A stretch of DNA of 64,000 nt from Ifrita kowaldi (taxonomy: Eukaryota; Chordata; Aves; Passeriformes; Cinclosomatidae). Positions 50,764-61,000 of the stretch are shown piece after piece. The stretch spans positions 83,354 through 147,353 of the forward strand of contig VZRS01014559.1 in NCBI GenBank assembly GCA_013398055.1, written 5' to 3'. The notes under the pieces were generated by a model. The model worked only from the letters and a program-made list of their open reading frames with translations, did not search any database and was not told the origin of the DNA. Position numbers and translations under genes: made by a program. How positions within the stretch are numbered: position 1 is the first letter of the stretch; every line of letters starts with the position of its first letter.

Positions 50764-53700
50764 GTAAGTATCTAAATTCAGACATTCCTACCTTCCTCCC
50801 ATTCCCAGCCATGACTTGCATTGTTGAATTTTCTCAGGACTGCAAATTCCTCTTTGATAAACAAATAAGTTATAAGTCATCCAAAGGTTTGGCAATAAGT
50901 AACTTAACCTAATGATAAGAAAAAAACAACCCCATAGAATTATTATATTTAAAAGAAGATGTAACTTGAATTCATCCCAATTCAAACTGTATTTCTATTA
51001 CTTGTAGATGATCTTCCCTGCCTTGGTATTTCTGGGCCTTCAGAATAATGACTGCTGTGGATGCTGTGGTAATCGGAGCTGCGGAAAGAGGTTTGCGGTA
51101 AGAGAAAGGAAACATGGCAAAAAAAGCAAAAGCTAAATTCTTACTGATATATGTATCTTCCTCTCACAGTCAGTGTGAGTCTAGACAGATGCTGTCTCGA
51201 GTGTGGGGCACACAGCCCTGACATTTGTTTGAGTGCTGGGAAGTGGAAACAGCAGGCTGTAGAAATTGTATTATGCCTGTGATGTTTTACCACAGGTACC
51301 ACAATGGTATGGCCTCATTGGTTTTTGCTAGCACAAGATACTTAAAGTTACTATCACAATTAAAATTTATTGCTGAAAGATGTACACTTTGTTTTGCAGA
51401 GTACAACAGTTCTCTCTTTAGACATTTTTTGTTGGCAGCTTTTAAAATTATCCTGGCAGTCAGACACTACATTACTAACTCACTGCAGACCCTCAAAATG
51501 AGCTGTATCTCACTAGATTCACAGGAAATTTCAGGAAGGAATAGACCTCGGGAGGTCACCTAATCAAACCTCTTACTTTAAACAGTGTGCACCAGGCTCC
51601 ATTTTGAATTTATACCTTCTTTTCACACTAGAAAAGTTTCCAAAGGATACTTTCAGACACTAGTAAACATCCCAAACATTTTAGTTTAAAAACTAAATTA
51701 GAAAATAAGTATATTTCTAGTAGGAAAATATGTCCTTTTGAAATAATTTCTTTGGATCAAGTAGATCATTACACTTGTTTAGTAAAGGAACAGATTTTCA
51801 GTTAAAAAAAACAAAGAGAAAAACAAATAGGAAAAGATTCATGATTATGAGGTTGACCAAAGACCCTTCCCTAAATTCTGTCTTTGATGCTGTCTTCATG
51901 CAATGCCAACAAAACAGGTGGAACTTTGAGAAAGAGGAAATGGAGCCACCTGTTTCTCTTTATAACACTGTATGATCCATTTTCTGCAAGCAGTGAGGAG
52001 AAACTAGTTAAGCTTTGCAGAGCACATACCACTCCACGAGTAGCCAAGCACTGTGGTTTTGCTGCCACTCAGCCATGTGGTGACCAGGGGCATGGTCACA
52101 TACAGTGACCACTGCAAGTGCTGGCTGAGAGCGAGCCAACCAGCGTGTGTGTGGTGCTGCCTGCAAAGCAACCTGCCTTCTTTGCTGGCAAGCGTGTTAA
52201 AGTGCAGATGACTGGGAATATGAATACAGTCAAGTGTACCAAGTACACTGTACTACAAGAGTCCTACTGGCCTTATCACCATCAGCATGACTGAGAACCA
52301 AATTTGGTTTTGTATGTTAGCTGCAATCCATTATTATGATGTCTACTACAAAAGCATAATTTTAAAGTTAGCCCTATCGTATACATCAACATAAAAATGC
52401 ATGCCAGCACTCAAGGCAAGAGTCTTGTGATGAGGCCTGAACAAAACTCACATTGGACTCGATGATATTAGAGGTCGTTTCCAACCTAAATAATTCTATG
52501 ACCTGAAAGTATGGGGGTTTTTATCCTTTTTTACCCCTTTAATCCAATAAAGGACACTACCTCTACCTACGAACTGTTAACGGCTACAAGTGTTTCAGAA
52601 TTCAAGCAGGGCATTAGTTCTTGCATGATTTACTTATATATTAGTATATATGAAAATTCTGTAATAGAAAGCCAGAAAAATAAAGACATACTTTCCCATC
52701 CATTTCAATTGCACTACTAGAGCTTACACTGATAAGTACCTGTGAGGAGATAAAGTATAATATGAAACCTAAAGGGAGACTTGGGAAGGAAAACTATAAT
52801 TATTTGGTCCAAATATAACCAAGACACCAAAGCTAACTTGTAACGGATACTGTAGATTTTTTTAAAATGCCTTGAATGGTCCAAGACTTCAGTCTTGCTT
52901 GCAGTCTCCTGAGAAAAACATCCGGCTGCAGGGGAACAGGAGCCCTCAAAGAGGAGGCCCCAGAGGGGAGCAGCGCCATCTGCTGCCAGCGGCTGCCTTC
53001 CCCTCCTCAGGCACACGGGGCCAACGCTGGTAAAGCTTTAAAATACCAATACAGGTATGCATTACACATCTACTATGCAATGAAAACTAATATGCTTTAG
53101 CTGTTCAGGTGTTGACTATTTGACTATTAACAGTTGAATTTAGGGAACATACACTGACATTAAGGATGCATTTAATTGTTTGAATGAGAATCAAAATAAC
53201 ATTCTTTTTGTCTTCATCAGATGTTTTCTTCTATAATATTTGCTGCCGTTGGAGTTCTGGGAGCCGGATACTGCTTTATTTTGTCAGCAGTAGCCCTAAA
53301 CAAAGGCCCTAAATGTTACACTGGAAAAGAGTGGAAGTACCCTTTCCAGGATGGGTAAGACAATGCAATCAGGAAAAAAAGATATACATGTTTAAATTAG
53401 TGATATGATTCAAATTACAAATCTATTGTATAAAAATGGGAATTATACTGTTTGTCTAAATTACAAAAGCTCTTAGAAGTGCCTGCAGTGCACAGCAACA
53501 CTTCATAAGGTTCAAGAGCACAGATGTAAAGAATAGCAAGTACTATCAAAACTACTGAGTTTCAAAGGGGCCAATAAAGAGAAATGCACAGACTCCTCCT
53601 AGGTTATTCTTGGGATGATAAGCAACATATGGGGATAAAATTCCACTTAGATGAATAGCAATGACACATCGAGACACATCTCAGAGTCCTGAAGGAACTG

Positions 53701-56700
53701 GCTGATGTAATTGTCAAGCCACTCTCCATAGCTGAAAAGTCGTGGCAGTCAGGTGGAGTCCCAGGTGGCTGGAAAAAAGGAAACAATACATCTGTCTTTA
53801 AAAAAGGTAGAAAGAAGGACCCTGGGAACCATCGACCTGTCAGCCTCATCTCTGTGCCTGGGAATATCATGGAACAGTTCCTCCTAGAAGGTCTGCTGAT
53901 GCACATGGAGGACAGGGAAGTGACTTGGGACAACCAGCATGGCTTCACCAAGGGCAAGCCCTACCTGACAACCCAGTGGCCTTCTACGATAGGGTGACTC
54001 TTTCAGTGGATAATGGAAGGACTACAGAAGTAATTTATTTGGACACAATCCTCCACAACATCCTGCTCTCTGAATTGGAGAGAGATGGATTTGATGGGTG
54101 AACTGTTAGATGGAGAAGAAAGTGGTTGGATGGTCACATCCAGAGGGTGGTGGTCAATGGCTCAGGATCCTTACGGACATTTGTGACAAGAGGCGTCTCT
54201 CAGGGATCCCTACTGGGACAGGTGTTATTTAATATCTTCGTTAATGACACAGATGGAGGAGACCACCAAGATGATCAGAGGGATGGAGCACCTCTTCTAT
54301 GAGGAAAGGCTGTGAGAATTGGGATTGTTCAGTCTGCAGAAGAGAAACTTCAGGGTGACCTGATTGTGGCTTCCCAGTAACTGATGGGAGCCTACAAGAA
54401 AGACAGAGAGGGACTTTTTATAAGAGCATGTAGTGACAGGACAAGATAATAGCTTCAGACTAAGAGTATGTTTGGATCAAATATTAGGAATAAATTCTTC
54501 CCTGTGAGGGTGGTGAGGCACTGGCACAGGCTGCCCAGAGAAGCTGTGGATGCCCCATCCCTGGAAGCATTTGAGGCCAGGTTGGACACAGCTTGGAGCA
54601 ACCTGGGATAGTGGAAGGGGTCTCTGACCATGGCAGGGGGATTGGAACAAGATGATCTTTCAGACCCCTTCCAACCCAAACCATCCTGTGATTCTACGAT
54701 TATATTGAAATTTGATGATAATCAAATAATTAGTAATAATAATATAATACATATAATATAATAAATATAATCTATGTATAATTTTATTTTTGCCATGGCA
54801 TTTGGAAGCTGCTTGTTCCTCACGCTCTGCAACTCAAACATGTTTGCTGTTATGTATATTTATCACTTAACCCCAGCAATCCCACTGCTCAGGATGAAGT
54901 CAAAACAAGTTCAACAAACAAGAGGGCACAATGTGCTACTGAGGAGAGCAGGTGTGGTCAGAACAGAATGGCAAGGGCTGCAGTAAACTCATCACCTCAG
55001 AACCTTTAATGCAGTCTGCCTCAGTCAAGAGTGACCTGGCAGCATTTCTTGCATAATACACCAAAAAATGATACTTTAGGTTGAAAAGAAAAAAAAAAAG
55101 AAAGAAAACAAGAAGTATACAGGTAGAGGATTATTTGTTCATGGGCCAGTGAGGGCTGGAAACCAACTCCCTTGGTCTCATTCTGAGAGTCTTCGGAAAT
55201 ATGCTCTGTTTCAAACACAGTTTTGGTTGCAGTCCAGAAATCACTTGACAAGAACACAAACAAGTCAGCACTAAGAATAAGCAGAGGAAATATAGCCAGT
55301 GGTTAAGCAGTTTACAATCAAATCAAAATGTGAACGTAAAAATTATGGAAAATACCTTTACTTTAGATGAGGCATCTAGAACAGCAAAAGCTATTCTTTT
55401 CAGCTCAGTGGGCAAGAGGTGACTTGTATCATTTCAGGATTTGTTTTCATAATTCGGTTGTTTTGATTTTATTACAATGTACTTCCTTGTTCCCAACTGT
55501 ACTTTGAGGTAGTGGATTGCATGCCCTGACCACAATCCCCCACCCACCCCCACCCACAAAAAATGCTGTAATCAAGTAAAAGCAGCAAAAATGCCCCTGA
55601 AAAAACACTGCAACAGATAAAACCCATTTGGCACACACTTGACTAAGATCTTTTCTTCCCAAAACACTAGAAATGGTTCAATTGAATCAAACATATACTT
55701 GTCTCCAATTGTTCCCTTCTGATGTCCTGTTTTTTTCAAGTCACTTTCTTCGATTCAGCTAGAAACTAAACTAAAGTCTAGATAAGTAGCACTAGTGTGA
55801 CGATGGAAATTCTTACTGAATTCTTACTGAAGCAAACAAAACCTCAGCCATGGCACAGCAGTGACAACTTCTCGGTGGTGAGAGACCCTCTTTCGTGAGT
55901 TAATGTAGTCTTCTTCCTAACTATTTTGTTGTCCTGTAGGGATTACCTGTCTGACTACACACTGTGGGACACGTGTAATTCACCTGCAAATATTGTCCCA
56001 TGGCACCTGTCACTCTTCTCCTTGCTGCTGGTCATGAGCGGGATCCAGGGAGTGCTCTGTGGCATTCAGGTGGTCAATGGCCTGTTCGGAACCCTCTGTG
56101 GAGACTGCAAATGCTGCGGATGTTGTGGGGTGAGCAACTGATGATTCTCCTTTGTTATTTCGTGTACTGATGAGTTACATACACACTTCTAGTTGACAGT
56201 CTGAAAAACTAAACTAGCCTTCCTTCAGGTCCATGATCATGTTTTCTAACATAGCTGCCAAAACCATACACTGTTGCCATTAGTAAATAATCAAATCCTT
56301 TGAAAGTCACAGCAATAGGAGCCAGGAAATTACCTCCATGTTTTTATTCTTCCAGGGAGATGGAGCTGTCTAAAGAATAGGAATATTGCAGACAACCCTC
56401 CTCACCTTGAGAGGATCCCTTCTGCAGCCACTCCACAAAGCAGCCATCAGATGCACTGNGAATGGCAAGGGCTGCAGTAAACTCATCACCTCAGAACCTT
56501 TAATGCAGTCTGCCTCAGTCAAGAGTGACCTGGCAGCATTTCTTGCATAATACACCAAAAAATGATACTTTAGGTTGAAAAGAAAAAAAAAAAGAAAGAA
56601 AACAAGAAGTATACAGGTAGAGGATTATTTGTTCATGGGCCAGTGAGGGCTGGAAACCAACTCCCTTGGTCTCATTCTGAGAGTCTTCGGAAATATGCTC

Positions 56701-57867
56701 TGTTTCAAACACAGTTTTGGTTGCAGTCCAGAAATCACTTGACAAGAACACAAACAAGTCAGCACTAAGAATAAGCAGAGGAAATATAGCCAGTGGTTAA
56801 GCAGTTTACAATCAAATCAAAATGTGAACGTAAAAATTATGGAAAATACCTTTACTTTAGATGAGGCATCTAGAACAGCAAAAGCTATTCTTTTCAGCTC
56901 AGTGGGCAAGAGGTGACTTGTATCATTTCAGGATTTGTTTTCATAATTCGGTTGTTTTGATTTTATTACAATGTACTTCCTTGTTCCCAACTGTACTTTG
57001 AGGTAGTGGATTGCATGCCCTGACCACAATCCCCCACCCACCCCCACCCACAAAAAATGCTGTAATCAAGTAAAAGCAGCAAAAATGCCCCTGAAAAAAC
57101 ACTGCAACAGATAAAACCCATTTGGCACACACTTGACTAAGATCTTTTCTTCCCAAAACACTAGAAATGGTTCAATTGAATCAAACATATACTTGTCTCC
57201 AATTGTTCCCTTCTGATGTCCTGTTTTTTTCAAGTCACTTTCTTCGATTCAGCTAGAAACTAAACTAAAGTCTAGATAAGTAGCACTAGTGTGACGATGG
57301 AAATTCTTACTGAATTCTTACTGAAGCAAACAAAACCTCAGCCATGGCACAGCAGTGACAACTTCTCGGTGGTGAGAGACCCTCTTTCGTGAGTTAATGT
57401 AGTCTTCTTCCTAACTATTTTGTTGTCCTGTAGGGATTACCTGTCTGACTACACACTGTGGGACACGTGTAATTCACCTGCAAATATTGTCCCATGGCAC
57501 CTGTCACTCTTCTCCTTGCTGCTGGTCATGAGCGGGATCCAGGGAGTGCTCTGTGGCATTCAGGTGGTCAATGGCCTGTTCGGAACCCTCTGTGGAGACT
57601 GCAAATGCTGCGGATGTTGTGGGGTGAGCAACTGATGATTCTCCTTTGTTATTTCGTGTACTGATGAGTTACATACACACTTCTAGTTGACAGTCTGAAA
57701 AACTAAACTAGCCTTCCTTCAGGTCCATGATCATGTTTTCTAACATAGCTGCCAAAACCATACACTGTTGCCATTAGTAAATAATCAAATCCTTTGAAAG
57801 TCACAGCAATAGGAGCCAGGAAATTACCTCCATGTTTTTATTCTTCCAGGGAGATGGAGCTGTCTAA
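50590..57867 (+). CDS. TM4SF4: Transmembrane 4 L6 family member 4
   Basis: Exons 50590-50763, 51008-51097, 53221-53354, then exon 4 (55940-56129 or its copy 57434-57623) and exon 5 (56356-56373 or its copy 57850-57867), stop TAA. Using one copy of each gives 201 residues, one fewer than the human protein as I recall it. It is a four-pass L6-family protein expressed in liver and intestine in mammals. Diagnostic features are MCTGGCAKCLG, ANILLFFPGGK, WYFGGILGSGVL, the DCCGCCGNRSCGKRF loop, GVLGAGYCFILSA in TM3, VVNGLFGTLCGDC and a CKCCGCCG tail ending GDGAV. TM segments are about 10-30, 47-69, 90-113 and 154-176. It is divergent from TM4SF1. Exons 4-5 are duplicated around an N, probably by misassembly. 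The 3' UTR is complete only in the second copy. Confidence 0.93.
51008..51097 (+). CDS. TM4SF4: TM4SF4 coding exon 2
   Basis: Acceptor TTACTTGTAG, 30 codons, donor GCG|GTAAGA. Encodes MIFPALVFLGL (TM2) and the Cys-rich loop NNDCCGCCGNRSCGKRFA. Confidence 0.94.
51516..51600 (-). mobile_element. Possible degraded CR1 fragment
   Basis: AATAGACCTCGGGAGGTCACCTAATC resembles the reverse-complemented CR1 3' region (GGACCTC...GATCATCTAGTCCAACC). It is diverged and lacks the terminal tail. It lies in TM4SF4 intron 2. Confidence 0.4.
52450..52503 (+). mobile_element. CR1 LINE 3'-end fragment
   Basis: CATTGGACTCGATGATATTA, then TTTCCAACCTAAATAATTCTATGA, is the CR1 3' terminus. A very short copy in TM4SF4 intron 2. 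Confidence 0.8.
53221..53354 (+). CDS. TM4SF4: TM4SF4 coding exon 3
   Basis: Acceptor TCTTCATCAG, 44 codons plus 2 nt, donor GTAAGA. Encodes MFSSIIFAAVGVLGAGYC (TM3), NKGPKCYTG and KYPFQDG. Confidence 0.94.
53655..54702 (+). mobile_element. CR1 LINE, 5'-truncated with dead reverse transcriptase
   Basis: About 1 kb in TM4SF4 intron 3. The 5' half translates to CR1 reverse-transcriptase motifs (NHRPVSLISVPGNIMEQ near 53830-53880, then, in another frame after stops, GVSQGSLLGQVLFNIFVND near 54195-54245). The usual FADD catalytic block after this point is absent, and the sequence jumps to the CR1 3' region. That region has the typical CACTGGCACAGGCTGCCCAG and GAAGCTGTGGATGCC and ends CCAACCCAAACCATCC...GATTCTACGAT. 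It is not functional. The 5' edge is approximate. Confidence 0.88.
55940..56129 (+). CDS. TM4SF4: TM4SF4 coding exon 4, first copy
   Basis: Acceptor GTCCTGTAG, 190 nt, donor GGG|GTGAGC. Encodes DYLSDYTLWDTC, ANIVPWHLS, TM4 (LFSLLLVMSGIQGVLCGIQV) and GDCKCCGCCG. Lies inside the first copy of the 1,493-bp duplication. Confidence 0.92.
56356..56373 (+). CDS. TM4SF4: TM4SF4 coding exon 5, first copy
   Basis: Acceptor TTCTTCCAG, then Gly-Asp-Gly-Ala-Val-stop, matching the mammalian Gly-Asp-Gly-Pro-Val end as I recall it. Its 3' UTR is cut off by the N at 56459, with no poly(A) signal before the break. Confidence 0.88.
   Translation, partial: GDGAV
57434..57623 (+). CDS. TM4SF4: TM4SF4 coding exon 4, second copy
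   Basis: The same exon as 55940-56129, displaced by 1,494 nt, with the same peptide and splice sites. The exon needs 2 nt from exon 3 and ends in phase 0, so joining both copies in one mRNA would break the frame. Only one can be used. Confidence 0.85.
57850..57867 (+). CDS. TM4SF4: TM4SF4 coding exon 5, second copy, with the complete 3' end
   Basis: Same as 56356-56373. This copy continues into the full 3' UTR and a poly(A) signal, so it is the true 3' end of the gene. Confidence 0.85.
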   Translation, partial: GDGAV

Positions 57868-58049
57868 AGAATAGGAATATTGCAGACAACCCTCCTCACC
57901 TTGAGAGGATCCCTTCTGCAGCCACTCCACAAAGCAGCCATCAGATGCACTGGCTCTGGCTAAGAAGATGAGAATGAAGGGCTCTTCCTCCCACCAGTGT
58001 CATGAAGCCCTGACTCCCTTTCCAGCCTTCCTGAAATCCCTCATCGTGG

Positions 58050-58055
58050 AATAAA
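58050..58055 (+). terminator. TM4SF4: TM4SF4 poly(A) signal AATAAA
   Basis: AATAAA about 185 nt after the stop of the second exon 5 copy. Cleavage is expected near 58070-58080. Confidence 0.7.
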
Positions 58056-58079
58056 ATAAGTGAAACACAACTCTCACAT

Positions 58080-61000
58080 TTGCATTTATTTTTGTAAAAC
58101 AGCTTCCACTTAAAAAGAGGGTATTCTCAGGCAAAATACAGTCTTGGATTACAATTTCTATTCGGGTCAGTTAGGTAGCTTGTAACTCCTCAAAGCTTCC
58201 AATCTATACATGAGCACAAATGCTGTTTATTAATCTTTTTGCAGAAGTTCAATCTAGCTGTATTTGGCACAGTGCTATGAAAGAGACAGGAAAGACAATA
58301 GAGAGCTAGCTCAAAGGCAACAATACCTTTTAGAAAGAACTTCTAAAACTTTAAAAGAAAAAAACTACTTCCCAAAGGAATCAAGAACAAAATAAGAGGG
58401 ATTGGAGACATTTGAGGGATTCAAATCAACTAACATGCTTCTCTAAAAAAATTCTGAAACAAATTTTCACAAACCAGCTTGCCAGGCTGGATGTCTCAAT
58501 GCTTCTCGATATTTGCCATATCTGTCCCCTAAAATTTTCCTCCTGAAATAATGATTCTGTGACCTGTGCTTTCAGAAAATGTATTTCATAGACTATGTAT
58601 TTACACTAGGGATATCTGAAGAACTTAGAAGTACTTAAAAGCACTGAAAGCCCTTAAGCAAGATGCAGAAATGTTAAACAGTTTGATACAGGTACTCAGA
58701 ATTACACTGTGCAAGATGATAAAATGTAAAAAATCCTCTTCAGAAAGAGCTGTCTGTCCCACCTGTTCTACTGCATTGCCCAGGAATTTGAGAGTACCCT
58801 TTATTTCAACACACACTGCGCAACCATCTCATATCTGTTCTTTCATTTGCAGTGAGCAGCTGTCCTGCATCTCATCTCGCATTTGTCTTGTTTGATTTAT
58901 ATGAAGCCTTTGGGAACATGGAATGTTTCTCATCAGTGTTCAACAAAGGGATGGGTAGCTGCATAGTGTACAGCTTTGATATATCAATAAACAGAGTACA
59001 TAAATCTTTGTGGGAGATGGGATAAGAAATAACAGGCGGTAAGCTATGATACCTAAAACCAAAATCAATGAGCTACTGCTTCTAAGAGCCACCCAACTAC
59101 ATGATGGCTTTCTAACATGAGCTAATATATAGTAGATACTGACACAAGGTGCACACATTTCATCTTGTGATCCGGACTGCATTCACACTTTGGCCTTCAG
59201 GTGTATTGCAAAAGGGTAAATGAGCCAGAACCAGCAGCCCAGCTGAACTCACACTTCAAAGCGCCAACAACAGTGTTACCAAATCTATTCAGTTAAGGCT
59301 AACATCTGAGGCTGTGCCCTGGCACTTAATTTCAAGGGAATCACACATCTGCAGTGTCAATTCTGCAATAACTGGAGATTGTTCTGTGTTTTTACTTAGC
59401 ACAGCATCCAGTAAAATCAAGGAGAGGGACTAATCATAGATCCTCATAACAGAGAATGATGTAAAAGGTCAGTGGTAATTCCAGGAGAGAAGTCACAGAT
59501 AAAGAGTGTGCAGTGCTAGGAACGGACAGAAAGACGATGGTAAGAAAGAAACCACGAACAGGGATAACTGAAAGTGTTAACAGACCTCAGGAACCCCGAC
59601 CAACTTCAAGACCACACTCTGTTATAGTGTGGTCCACTACAAATATCAAATATCAACATACACTAATACAGAAGTAAAAATCATAGTAGCCAAAAGAAAG
59701 AATATTAGTATTCTTTGTAAAAATCTCAGAAACGCCCATGCTGGCTGAAGTTTCATTATTCACCCATAAAAATTGGCTGCTGGGTGACTGGGGGACCAGG
59801 GTGCTGAGAGCACGGCAACTTCAACATTGCATGGCACTGTTTCACCTGAGAGCTATCATAAAAGGATATACACTGGTTATTTAACAACTCAGATTACAAC
59901 ATGTGGAGTGTGCACATGTGATTTTGAGCCCATGCACTTCAGCAGGACAAAACTGGTTCAGCCATTGCACAGCTGAACTATATACAGTTAGTTTGCTTTT
60001 TAGATTGTCTTCAATAAACAGACTGCAGAAAATTATACATTAACCACAGGACAGTATCACCTTTCAGGGAATGATGCATTAACTGGAGAATCTTTGCAAA
60101 AGGTTAATCTCAAAAGGAGGGAAGTAACATATACAATGTTTAAAAAAAATTTGCTCAGCCCAAGACAAGCGATGTTTTCTCACATCACTCCAGTCTTGAA
60201 TGTTCGTCACCTGTCTCCAGTTCAACTTTAGCTCCTTCTTCATGGATTCTACATTACTCATAATATAACCAGCTGCAAGGCAAACAATGTTAAACAGTGG
60301 AGCCATTCCAGTTGTCAGAGGGTGGGAAGGCTGACTTCTTCCACTACACTGATATGGGTGGGGTCTTTGCCCCCATATTTTAATTCAAATGTATATTGAA
60401 TTGAATATACATATTGAATATGTATATACATATATGAATAACTGAATCTATAACATACAATATAAAACTGAACATTTTAATTCAAAATGTATGCCTTTTT
60501 CACAGAATAGTAGGTCTGCACCTTTATTCCAATCAGTGTTTTACAGTTCCCTGGGAAGCCCATACTAAAACCCTCAAACCCACCCCCTCCCCCAAAGAAA
60601 TTATTTTAAAAAACCAATATGCATCCAAAATCTTTCAAGTTCATCTGTATTTTTTTCATGTACACAAACAAAGAAATAATTAAAAAAAAAATAGAATCAA
60701 ACCCAGGATACAACAGTTTGATCTGATTGCCTCTGATACAATCTATTGCAAGGTACTAAAAACTAAGAACAAATGCTCACATATGTCATATAAAAAAATG
60801 AAAAAAGTAAATAAAATAGTTAAAGAACTAGCATGTACATGGATGTATGTATTAGGAAACAAGTTTATTTGGACAACCACCCATATTTTTCTGTAATTAA
60901 AACATACATTTAAATCCTTCCCTTCCCCCAAACACATTTGTTGTCAAAAAGTCAAACCCAATCCTTCCCCAAGTTACGTTCTAACAGTATTACCAGAATA

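Larger units (their letters stand above)
54966..57952 (+). repeat. Direct duplication, 2 x 1,493 bp, joined by one N
   Basis: Copy 1 is 54966-56458 and copy 2 is 56460-57952, with a constant offset of 1,494 and no difference seen in the stretches compared. Position 56459 is an N exactly at the join. Each copy carries TM4SF4 exons 4 and 5 with flanking intron. This fits two overlapping contig ends abutted rather than merged. Confidence 0.95.

Noticed and set aside
56460..57952. A second TM4SF4-like gene or real exon duplication
   Set aside because: No difference from the first copy was seen, the copies are joined by an N, and there is no second set of exons 1-3. Misassembly is the simpler explanation.
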